A program made the position numbers and the translations under genes. Below, one piece after another: positions 55,832 to 64,000 of a stretch of 64,000 nt of DNA; the first letter of the stretch is position 1, and each line of letters begins with the position of its first letter. The notes below the pieces were generated by a model. It was not told the origin of the DNA. It did not search any database and worked only from the letters and a program-made list of their open reading frames with translations. This stretch comes from CAMPKL01 sp963817465 (GTDB lineage: Bacteria > Acidobacteriota > Terriglobia > Bryobacterales > UBA6623). The stretch is from NCBI GenBank assembly GCA_963817465.1, contig CAWFOP010000003.1, positions 124,001 to 188,000 of the forward strand, in the 5' to 3' direction.

Positions 55832-57751
55832 ATGCACCGGCCAAGCACACGTTTCGGCGTCGTATTTTTCGCCATTGGCGCCGTTGTGTGCTGCTCCGCC
55901 CCCGCGTTGGCCCAAAGCGACGGCCCGTATACCGGGGAGCAGGGCCGCCGCTTCCTCGCCGGCTACTGCCAAGCGTGCCATCAGGGCGAGTCCCCGGCGG
56001 GCGGATTCCACGCCGACCAGCTCGGCTCGATCGAATCCTTTCGCACCCATCCCGACCAGTGGACACGCCTGGTCGCGCGTGTCTCGAACAGCGAGATGCC
56101 GCCCAAGGGCGCGCCGGCGCCCGACGCCGACGAGCGCGTGCGCTTCGTCGCCTGGGTCGAAGCGACCTGGCGCAGCCAAGCCTGCGCCGCCTCGCTCGAG
56201 CCCCCGCCGGCCATGATGCGGCGCCTGAACCGCGACGAATACAGCGCCACGATTCGCGACCTGTTCGACCTGCAAATCGACGTCAGCGAGATGTTCCCGG
56301 TCGACGGTCCCGGCGGCGAAGGCTTCGATAACGCCGCCGAAACCCTGTTCCTCTCGCCGCTGCATTCGGAAAAGTATCTCGAAGCGGCCAAGTTCATCCT
56401 CGACGCCGCCTCCAAGGAATACAAGTCGCGAGAGAAGATCTTCGTGGCCGAGCCCGGGCCCGGCGTCACGGAAGACGCCGCCGCGCGCAAGATCTTGGCC
56501 ACGTTCTTGCCGCAGGCCTTTCGACGCCCGGTGAACGAAGATACGGTCGAGGCGTACGTCGACCTCTTCCGTCGCGCCCGCAAGCAGGGCCGTGACTTCG
56601 AACCGGCGATTTTCTTCTCCCTGCGCGCGGCCCTGGTCTCGCCGCTGTTCCTGTTTCACCTGGATCCGGCCGAAGGCGGACCCGAGCTGCGGCAATACGC
56701 CTTGGCCTCGCGCTTCTCCTATTTCCTGTGGGGCGGCATGCCCGACGAGCTGCTGTTCGACATCGCCGCCGCCGGCAAGATGGACGACCCGGCGGTGCTG
56801 CGGCGCCTGGTGCCGCGCATGTTGCGCGACGACCGCGCTCTCGAGTTCTCGACGCGCTTCGTCGAGCAATGGCTGCGCACGCGCGAGCTCGAAAACGGTC
56901 ACGGTCCCGACGCCGAGCTTTTCCCCGAATACGCCAACGACGCGGAGCTGCGCTCGGACATCATCCTGCAGCCGGTCTTCTTCTTCCGCGAAGTGTTCCG
57001 CGAAAACCGCTCGCTGATCGACTTTCTCGACTCCGACGGGACGATCCTGACCAAGGGGCTCATCGAGCACATGAACCTCGGCCTCGAAAAGAAGGAGGAC
57101 GGCAAGAACCCCAATTGGATGGATCTGCCCGAGGGCTCGAACCGCGGCGGCCTGCTGAGCATGCCCGCCGTGCTGGCTGTCTCGTCGCACCCCTACCGCA
57201 CCAGCCCGGTGCTGCGCGGGGCGTGGATTCTCGACTCCATTTTGGGTACGCCGCCGCCCCCGCCGCCGCCCGACGTTCCGGCGCTGAAGGAACCCAAGGC
57301 CGGCGAGCCGCCGAAGTCGGTTCGCGAGATGCTGGCGCAGCACAGCGCCAATCCCGTCTGCGCAAATTGTCATAAACGGATTGACCCGCTGGGGTTTGCG
57401 CTGGACAATTATGATGTGGTCGGACGCTGGCGCGACGAAGACGCCGGCAAGCCGGTCGACGCGGAGGGCGAGCTCCCCGACGGTACGCGCATCAAGGGTC
57501 CTGCCGGACTCAAGAAAGCGCTGATCGCCCGCAAGGAGCTTTTCCTTCGGAACTTGACGAAACGGATGTTGGGTTATGCTCTCGGGCGCGGCTTAACGCC
57601 CGCCGACGCCTGCGCGGTCGAGACGATTCTCGATCGCGTCGAAGAGCAAGACGACAAAGCCTGGGCGCTGGTTCGAGAAATTGCGCTGAGCGAGCCGTTC
57701 CTCTCCCCAAGGGCGGCCGCGAAGCTTGATGTCGCAGAGAAGAGAAGATGA
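55832..57751 (+). CDS. DUF1592/1588/1587-type cytochrome c protein
   Basis: Exported protein of about 639 residues of the planctomycete/acidobacterial cytochrome family. Signal ends ALAQ. N-terminal cytochrome motif YCQACHQG followed by Met-rich MPPKGAP; then DUF1587 (NRDEYSATIRDLFDL), DUF1595/DUF1592 (LPQAFRRPV, ALVSPLFLF, LASRFSYFLWGGMPDELLF), DUF1588 with the Pro run GTPPPPPPPDVP and a second CANCHKRIDPLGFALD. The last 80 residues match DUF1585. ATG at 55832 is chosen; a TTG at 55823 is possible. TATAAT at 55815-55820 sits 11 nt upstream. Operon with DUF1552: the next start overlaps this stop by 4 bp. Confidence 0.95.
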   Translation: MHRPSTRFGVVFFAIGAVVCCSAPALAQSDGPYTGEQGRRFLAGYCQACHQGESPAGGFHADQLGSIESFRTHPDQWTRLVARVSNSEMPPKGAPAPDADERVRFVAWVEATWRSQACAASLEPPPAMMRRLNRDEYSATIRDLFDLQIDVSEMFPVDGPGGEGFDNAAETLFLSPLHSEKYLEAAKFILDAASKEYKSREKIFVAEPGPGVTEDAAARKILATFLPQAFRRPVNEDTVEAYVDLFRRARKQGRDFEPAIFFSLRAALVSPLFLFHLDPAEGGPELRQYALASRFSYFLWGGMPDELLFDIAAAGKMDDPAVLRRLVPRMLRDDRALEFSTRFVEQWLRTRELENGHGPDAELFPEYANDAELRSDIILQPVFFFREVFRENRSLIDFLDSDGTILTKGLIEHMNLGLEKKEDGKNPNWMDLPEGSNRGGLLSMPAVLAVSSHPYRTSPVLRGAWILDSILGTPPPPPPPDVPALKEPKAGEPPKSVREMLAQHSANPVCANCHKRIDPLGFALDNYDVVGRWRDEDAGKPVDAEGELPDGTRIKGPAGLKKALIARKELFLRNLTKRMLGYALGRGLTPADACAVETILDRVEEQDDKAWALVREIALSEPFLSPRAAAKLDVAEKRR

Positions 57752-59096
57752 ACCTGATCCGCACCCGACCTCTCTCGCGCCGAACGCTGTTGCGCGGCGC
57801 CGGCGTTGCGCTCGGCCTGCCCTGGCTCGAAGCGATGGCGCCGTCCATCGGCCGCGCCGCGACAGCGCAGAGCAGGCCGGTGCGCATGGCGGCGCTGTAC
57901 ATGCCCAACGGCGCCTACCCGCCGACCTGGACCCCCGACGCCAAGGGCCGCGACTTCGTGCTGCCTTACTCGCTCGACCCGCTCACCGATCTGCGCGACG
58001 AAGATCGTCGTCCTCAGCAATCTGTGGAACGAGCAATCGAAAGACGGCGACGGGCACTACGTCAAGGAATCCGCGATCCTCACCTGCTCGCGCATCAAGA
58101 AAACGCAAGGCGCGGACCTGCGCAATGGAGTTTCGGTCGACCAGGTCGCGGCCCAGCAGGTCGGCCATCTCACTCCCCTGCCCTCGCTCGAGTTGGGCGT
58201 CACGCCGGTGGCCGTCGGCAACGACGCCGTCGTCGGCTACACGCGGGTCTACGGTTCGCACATTTCTTGGAGCTCGCCCACCACGCCGCTGGCGCGCGAG
58301 CTCAGTCCTCACGCCGTCTACGAGCGGCTCTACCGGGCGTCCCACGGCAGCGGGGGCGATGAGGCCAAGCTCGACTCGCTGCTGCTCGACCGCGTGCTCG
58401 ACGACGCCAAGTCGCTGCGCGACCCGCATCGGCTCGGAGGACAAGGTCCGCCTCGACGAGTATCTCTCCGTGATGCGCTCGCTCGAAGAGCGCATCGAGC
58501 GCTCGAGCGACCCCGCGCGCAACGCCTGGAAGCCGCTCGCGGAACTTCCCGCCTCCGCGCCGACCGAACACCCGCAGAGCCATCTCGAGCACTGCCGCCT
58601 GATGCTCGACATGATCGCCGTGGCCTTCCAGACCGACACCACGCGCATCAGCACCTTCATGTTCGGCAACGCGGTGAGCAACGTCAGCTTCCGCTTCCTC
58701 GAAGGCTGCACCGCCGGCCATCACGACGTCTCGCACCATAAGGACGAGGCCGACAAGCTCGGCGAATACCAGATCATCAACCGCTGGCACGTCGAGCAGT
58801 ACGCCTACTTCCTGCGCCGGCTCTCCGAGCTGAAGGAAGGCGAGTCGAGCGTGCTCGACAACTCGATGGTCCTGTTCGCCTCGGCGCTCGCCGACGGCAA
58901 CAAGCACGACCCGCATCATCTGCCCATCCTGCTCGGCGGACGCGGCGGCGGACGCATCGACACGGGACAGCACCTGGTCTACGGCGAGGATCACCCCCTG
59001 GCGGACCTGTACGTCTCGATGCTCGACGCCTTCGGAACTCCGGTCGACCGCTTCGGCGACAGCAAAGGCCCGCTGCCCGGCCTGCTGCACACATAA
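57748..59096 (+). CDS. Tat-exported DUF1552 protein (two frameshifts)
   Basis: Partner of the DUF1592 cytochrome, overlapping its stop by 4 bp. About 449 residues when corrected. Tat signal LSRRTLLRGAGVALGLPW, then MAALYMPNGAYPPTWTPD, and after a break at about 58000 KIVVLSNLWNEQSKDGDGHYV, and after a second at the CCC run 58423-58425 (LRD then RIGSEDKVRLDEYL) the C-terminal half with MFGNAVSNVSFRFLEG and SVLDNSMVLFASALADGNKHD. No membrane segment except the signal. Biochemical function unknown. Very similar overall to the solitary paralogue at 12688-14064. Confidence 0.88.
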
Positions 59097-59148
59097 GCCC
59101 GTGGACACCCCACGAAAACAACCGCGAAGCTCGAGCCCCGACCGTAAG

Positions 59149-59366
59149 AGCTGTGTGAAAACGAGATGCTCGTGTTGAGCCCCCAAAGGCGGAGCAACGA
59201 ACAGCCCGGATCGAGCGGAGCGGAATCCGGGGATCGACTGGACGGAAAGTATTGGAAAGATTATCTTGGATCGCGCTTTAAGACCCCGGGTTCCGCTACG
59301 CTCCACCCGGGGCTATCAATTGCTTCGTCCTCCGGACGAGGTCGCGCCGGCGTTTTCACACAGACT
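59149..59366 (+). mobile_element. MITE, copy B, with TIRs and target duplication
   Basis: 218-bp non-coding element. The ends are imperfect inverted repeats: AGCTGTGTGAAAAC at 59149-59162 against GTTTTCACACAGACT at 59352-59366. The flanking direct repeat CGTAAG (59143-59148 and 59367-59372) is a good target-site duplication. Interior has the ACCCCGGGT / ACCCGGGG hairpin (about 59282-59312) and CCTCCGGACGAGGT. Copy A at 12413-12608 matches except for lacking the right end. Confidence 0.8.
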
Positions 59367-59438
59367 CGTAAGGGAGGGGTTTTTCGGCCAACCCGCCTAC
59401 TCACGGGCGCGGCTCGCTCTTCGCGATTAGCAATCCGC

Positions 59439-59883
59439 TTGCAGACCGTCGTCTTGACCCTATTGCTCGCCACACCGCTGGCGGCGATCGACCTCAGCGG
59501 CACATGGATGGGCCTGATCGAGAGGCGCGGGCCGCCGCCCGGCGAGCGACATCGCCTTTCAGCTCGTCCAAGACGGCGACAAGCTCGGCGGCAAGCTCTA
59601 CCGCAACAACGGCGCCGGCAGTCCGATCCTCGAAGGCGACATAGCGGGCGACAAGGTGCGTTTCAGCATCGAGGCCCGCGAGCAGACCGGCAATCAGATC
59701 AACATCGTGCTCTACCGCTTCGACGGCCGCATCGTCGACGGCGGCATCGAGCTGACCCGCGAGCGCGCGGCCGCCCGCGACGCCGTCAGCGGCGTCGAAA
59801 TCCCCGTCCGCCGCCCCGACGAAACCGACGAGCAAGACCACGACCGCCGCTTCCGCAGCTTCCGCCTCGAACGCCTCCTTTAG
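59439..59883 (+). CDS. small secreted protein (frameshifted), unknown
   Basis: Roughly 147 residues when corrected. Signal from a TTG (59439): QTVVLTLLLATPLAAID, then the body SGTWMGLIERRG, and after a break near 59525-59545 DIAFQLVQDGDKLGGKLY, GDKVRFSIEAREQTGNQINI and a charged C-terminus RRFRSFRLERLL. The beta-strand pattern with SGTW and a repeating two-residue alternation resembles lipocalin-like or DUF-type small exported beta barrels. The MITE ends 72 bp upstream and may have supplied the upstream region. Confidence 0.6.
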
Positions 59884-60030
59884 GAGCCTCCATCTAAAAA
59901 CGGTCCAATTCGGGCCCGCTTTCGCGTCAGCGGCGCCCGCCCGACGCCGCCTTAAGCCGCTTGTCTTTAGGTGACCGTTCAATCTATTGAAAACAATAGT
60001 TTTAAGAACAAATGCGACCGGCCTAACAGC

Positions 60031-60061
60031 TTGCAAATTAACCCACTCTCGGTGATATACT
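60031..60061 (+). promoter_or_regulatory. candidate extended -10 promoter of the propeller regulator
   Basis: TATACT (60056-60061) is preceded by TGA (extended -10) and, 19 bp upstream, TTGCAA (60031-60036) as -35. The sequence lies in an AT-richer patch (about 59970-60061) unlike the surrounding GC-rich DNA. It gives a leader of about 25 nt to the ATG at 60093. Confidence 0.55.
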
Positions 60062-60092
60062 CGCCGCGGCGCCGACGGTATACGCCCGAATC

Positions 60093-62353
60093 ATGTCGGT
60101 CTCAAACGGTCACGGCTACCGCATCCGCTTCGGCGCATACGAGGCGGACCTGCGGTCGGGCGAGTTGCGGCGGGGCGGGCTCAAGCTCAGGCTTCAGCCC
60201 CAACCCTTCCGCATCCTGGCGACCCTGCTCCAGAACCCCGGCGAAGTCGTCACCCGCGAACAACTGCTCGCCGAGCTTTGGCCGGAAGGGACCCACGTCG
60301 AATTCGACCTGAGCCTCAACGCGGCCGTCAAGAAATTGCGCCGCTCGCTCGGCGACAGTGCGCAGCATCCGCGCTTCATCGAAACGCTCCCGCGCATCGG
60401 CTACCGCTTCGTCTTCCCGGTGGAACGGATCGCCCTGGAAACCGCGGACGACACGACGTCCTCCGTACCCGACGCCGTCGATACCGATGCCGCGCCGGCG
60501 CGACCGCTCCGATGGGCTCTGATCGCCGCCACCGCCGGGCTAGCCATCGCCGCCGGCGCTTTGACGGGAGTCTTCTCGGGCGACGCTTGGCGCGCCCTCA
60601 CGGCCACCGGTCAGCGCTCCGAAGAGATGTTGTTCGCCTACCGGTTTTTTCTCGGCTCGCGGGCTTCTCCCGACGGCTCGATGGTCGCCTACCGTGACGC
60701 GGAAACCGCGCATCTTTGGATCGTCGACCTCCACACCGGCGAGCGGCGCGAGCTGATCGCCGACTGGGTCTCCAGCGTAGTGGCCTGGTCGCGCGACAGC
60801 CGGCGCATCGCCTTCGTCAAACTCGGCGATCCGCCGGGCGGCCTCGAGATCGTCGAGGTCGCGACGGGCGCCCGAACCCGCATCCCCACCGACCCCGTTC
60901 AGCGCGTGGTCGCCTGGGACTGGACCGCCGACGGGCGTCTGGTCTGCACCGCCCGTTCGAAAGACAACCCGCGGATTCGGCTCGTCGGGTTTTTGTCGCT
61001 CGACGACCAAGTTTTGACTTACATCCGCGAAGTGCCGCAACGAGCGAACACTTTTGCGCTGTCTCCCGATCAGCGATTCATCGTCTACTCGGAACGCATC
61101 GCCCCCACCGAGACCAACCCGGCGGTGCAGTCCGACATTCGCCTCATTCCGGTCAACGGCGACGGCCCGATCGTGACGTTGTCCGATCATCCCGATCCGG
61201 ATCTCTATCCCTTCTGGTCGCCCGACGGACGCCGCGTGCTTGTTTGGGCGCGACATGAATCAGGGCCCCGAGAGCGCCCTCTGGGCCGTCGATATCGACC
61301 CGGCTACCGGCGAGGCGCCTACACCCGCCCGTCAAGCTTGCGGGGCTGGGGCCCTCAACGATTGCGCTCGTTCCCAGCGCGTCCCCGACGGGAGACATCT
61401 TCATTTCACGCAGGTCTTCGGGAGACGACTCGATCCAGCTCCTGAAAGTCGAACCCCAAACGGGCGCGCCGTTGGGAGAGCCCGAGTCGACGCTTCCGTT
61501 TTCCGGCGATCCGAGCTGGTCCGACGACGGCAAGTGGCTGCGATATCGCTCGCGTACCGTCCTCTCCGGCTTGAGAGACCTGGCGGCGATGAACTTCATC
61601 GAACGCAATATCGAAACAGGCGAGGAGCGCTTCGTCGAGCAGCGCAAGGTGAAAGTGTCGCCGCCGCCTTGGCACTACTCCGAATCGCGGGACGGGGGTT
61701 TCGCGGTCTTCGCCGATCGCGACGGCCACACCATCCATCGTGAGTACTTCGCGACAAAAGTAAGAGACGAATTGTTCACGACCGAGGAGCCCGTCAGCGG
61801 TCTGCTCGCCTTCCGCGACGGACGAGAAATCCTGTTCTCCACCCACTCGGAAGGTCGCGACATTCACCCGATCAAGGCGCTGCGGCTCAGCGACGGCCAT
61901 GTTCGCGACATCGGAGTCAGTCGCGTGCCGCCGCAATGGGAGGTTTCTCCCAACGACGACGAGGTCGCGTTGGGCGACCTGAATTGCTTGGTTATTTTGC
62001 ACCGATCCGGAGGCAAGGCCCAGGAGCTGGCGTGCGCCTCCCCCGCCCGGCTGCCGACTCCCGGGAAATATCCCGGCGTGCGCGTCATGTACGTCTGGTG
62101 GACCGATTTGATGCCGTCGTGGTCGCCCGACGGAACCAAGATCGTCTGGACCGTCGGCATCGAGGAAAAGCGCCTCGTCGAGTTATGGATCATCGACCGC
62201 CTGACCGGCTCCCATCAGGTCGGCTGGTCGGGCGCGGAAGACTTCTATACGATTCCGCGTCAGCCGGCCTGGTCGCCCGCCGGAGACTACATCGCTTTTG
62301 CCATCAATCGCTATCACAACAACGAGGTATGGGTCTTGAGGGGATTGCTGTAG
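60093..62353 (+). CDS. winged-helix + TolB-like propeller membrane regulator (frameshifted)
   Basis: About 752 residues when two breaks (about 61250 and 61326) are repaired. Residues 1-110 are an OmpR/PhoB-type winged helix (LRLQPQPFRILATLLQNPGEVVTREQLLAELWPEG, and AAVKKLRRSLGDSAQHPRFIETLPRIGYRF), a single transmembrane helix at about 133-155, and a periplasmic beta-propeller with WSPDGRRV, FALSPDQRFIVYSE and WSPAGDYIAFA blades (TolB/WD40-like). Such one-component membrane sensors are common in Acidobacteria. It is 26 bp upstream of the TonB receptor and probably senses the substrate or product of that uptake system. Confidence 0.85.
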
Positions 62354-62378
62354 ACGAGCTCCAACAGGAGGCGAGCGC

Positions 62379-64000
62379 ATGCGGCGACATTTGCTATTGC
62401 TTGGTTTGATCGCCTGCTGCGTCGGCGACGAACCTGCCGAGGCTCAAACCTTCGGCGAGATCGCCGGCTTCGTGCGCGACGCCTCGGGCGCCGTCATCGC
62501 GGGCGCTCGCATCTCCGCCGTTCAAGAGTCGACCAGCCGCTCGCGCTCCGTATTGACCAACGACGTCGGCGGCTATGTCGTGCCCTTGCTGCCGCCCGGC
62601 CGCTACCGCGTCTCCGCCGCGATGCAGGGCTTCCAGTCGCAATCCGTCTCCGGCCTCGAGGTGGTCGTCGACGATCGCGCGCGCGCCGACTTCAATCTTG
62701 CGCTCGGTTCCGTCGAAGAGGTTGTCGAAGTCGTCGCCGCCGCGCCGCTCATGCAGCGTGACAACGCCGCCGTCGCGACCGTGATCGACCAGAAGCGCCT
62801 CCGCGACTTCCCTCTCAACGGTCGCAATTACCTTTCGCTGTTGGCGCTGTCGTCCAACGTCGTCAGCGACGTCCCGCAAGGCGGCGCCCGCGAGAGTCGC
62901 CTGGGCGGCGAACGCGCCGCGATTCGCCGCCGCGATCGCCGGTCAGCGGCAAGAGTTCAATCGCTTTACCCTCGACGGCGTCGAGAACACGGACCTCAAC
63001 TTCAACTCCTTTCTCGTGCGGCCGTCGCTCGACGCGCTGCGCGAGGTGAAGGTCGTCTCCGGCGTCTACTCCGCCCAGTACGGCCGCACCGCGTCGCAGG
63101 TCATCGTCGGCACCAAGTCTGGAACGAACCAGGTGCACGGAACGCTGTTCGAGTTTCACCGCAACGAAAACCTCGACGCCAAGCAATGGCGCGCCGAAGC
63201 AGACAACCTTCCCTTCGTCCGCAACCAATTCGGCTTCACTTTCGGCGCTCCTCTGATCAAGGACCGCCTCTTCTCGTTCAGCAATATCGAGTGGCTGCGC
63301 GACCGCACGACCGATCAATGGCAAGCCAACGTCCCCACCGACGCCATGCGCTCCGGCGAGTTCGGCGGCCAGCCAAGAGCGGTCTACGATCCGCTCTCGC
63401 GCATATTCGAAGGCCCCTCGGGCGACGAAGTCGCCGTCGCCGCCGACCCCTTCGCCAATCAAACCGTGCCCGCCGCGCGGCGCCATCCGGCGGCGCTCGC
63501 CCTGCTGGAGTTCTATCCCGCGCCGACCCGCACGGGCGACGACACCTTCGACAACTATCGCCGCAACGTCTCCTCCGCCGTCGACACCGCGCAGTACATG
63601 CAGCGCATCGACTACCAAGAGAGCGACGGCTCGAGTTGGTTCGGGCGCTTCAGCCGCGGCAATGAGCGCTTGGCCGATCCCAGCGGGCCCTTCCCGTTTC
63701 AGACGAGCCGCACCGAAACACGCGCAACTCAGTGGACGGCTTCCAACACGCGCACCATCACGCCCACGGCGTTAAACGAGTTTCGGGTCGCCTACAACCG
63801 CTTTGACAACGACAAGGTCGGCCACTTCGCCTACAACCGCGACGTCATCTCCGAGCTCGGCATCGTCGGCCTCCGCGCGCCCGAACCCGTCCGCGTGGGG
63901 CGCGCCGCAAGTCTCTTTGAACGACGGGCTGGGCGGCTTCGGCGAATCGACCGACGGCCCCTGGGTCAATCGCAACCGCATGCTGCAAGCGCTCAACAAC
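62379..64000 (+). CDS. Oar-like TonB-dependent receptor, N-terminal part (two frameshifts, truncated)
   Basis: Outer-membrane receptor with an N-terminal carboxypeptidase-regulatory-like plug extension: signal to AQTFGEIAG, FVRDASGAVIAGARISAVQES, GGYVVPLLPPGRYRVSAAMQGFQS. The TonB plug follows (LNGRNYLSLLALSSNVV). Breaks at about 62921 (then FAAAIAGQRQEFNRFTLDGVEN and VYSAQYGRTASQVIVGTKSGTNQVHGTLFEFHRN) and about 63893 (WGAPQVSLNDGLGGFGES) need correction. The barrel is cut by the window end. Likely imports a carbohydrate or glycopeptide; no substrate evidence here. Confidence 0.88.

Overview
The window is high-GC, densely coded bacterial DNA that reads as an Acidobacteriota chromosome, most likely a Bryobacterales/Solibacter-like lineage. 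Evidence: a protein ending in the Solibacter-type C-terminal domain (TIGR03437-like), a DUF1592-type cytochrome protein paired with a Tat-exported DUF1552 protein, a winged-helix/TolB-propeller regulator next to an Oar-like TonB receptor with a carboxypeptidase-regulatory plug, and Tat-signal sugar enzymes. There is no plasmid, prophage or CRISPR. This taxonomic call is inference from protein families.

Layout. 0-9.2 kb: aconitase (runs off the left edge), an orphan VapB-like antitoxin, an amino-acid permease, isoaspartyl methyltransferase, a Tat-exported FMN hydroxy-acid oxidase, a Bpt-type aminoacyl-tRNA-protein transferase, a sulfatase and an APH-fold kinase. 9.3-17 kb: pterin carbinolamine dehydratase, pyruvate kinase, a Tat mannonate-dehydratase-like protein, a solitary DUF1552 protein, and an SDR / DUF1537 kinase / PdxA run that looks like four-carbon sugar-acid catabolism. 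17-22.3 kb: GAF protein, Slt-type lytic transglycosylase, ABC exporter plus DUF420. 22.4-25.3 kb: a coupled operon of an isopropylmalate-dehydrogenase-family enzyme, a small secreted RNase-toxin-like protein, a possible immunity partner and an unknown protein. 25.3-30.3 kb: an M49-like metallopeptidase, a lipoprotein hydrolase, a REP-associated transposase inside its own repeats, and a choice-of-anchor/TIGR03437 protein. 30.3-38.5 kb: mutY, sdhCAB, clpP, tig, gntP. 38.6-48.6 kb: ThuA-like protein, a YqjD/YqjE/YqjK-like envelope cassette with a BrkB protein, and a full RND efflux system (pump, adaptor, outer-membrane factor) behind a TetR regulator with a palindromic operator. 48.6-55.6 kb: MocA-XdhC molybdenum-hydroxylase maturation, DinB, sulfotransferase, hydrolase, YajQ, response regulator, BamD and rpe. 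55.8-64 kb: DUF1592-DUF1552 pair, a MITE, a small secreted protein, a regulator and a truncated TonB receptor.

Two features run through the window. Eleven otherwise recognisable genes, including sdhA, carry about sixteen frameshifts or stops, often in short G/C runs, which points to uncorrected long-read sequence more than to biological decay. Several dispersed repeat families (tetraloop palindromes, CCCCGGAT hairpin units, a MITE with terminal inverted repeats and target duplication) occupy the intergenic spaces around one RAYT-type transposase.

The best candidates for undescribed biology are the secreted toxin-like/immunity-like pair at 23.5-24.2 kb, the MITE at 59.15-59.37 kb with its relatives, the nested RAYT locus at 28 kb, and the helically phased 10-bp repeat at 7.93 kb.
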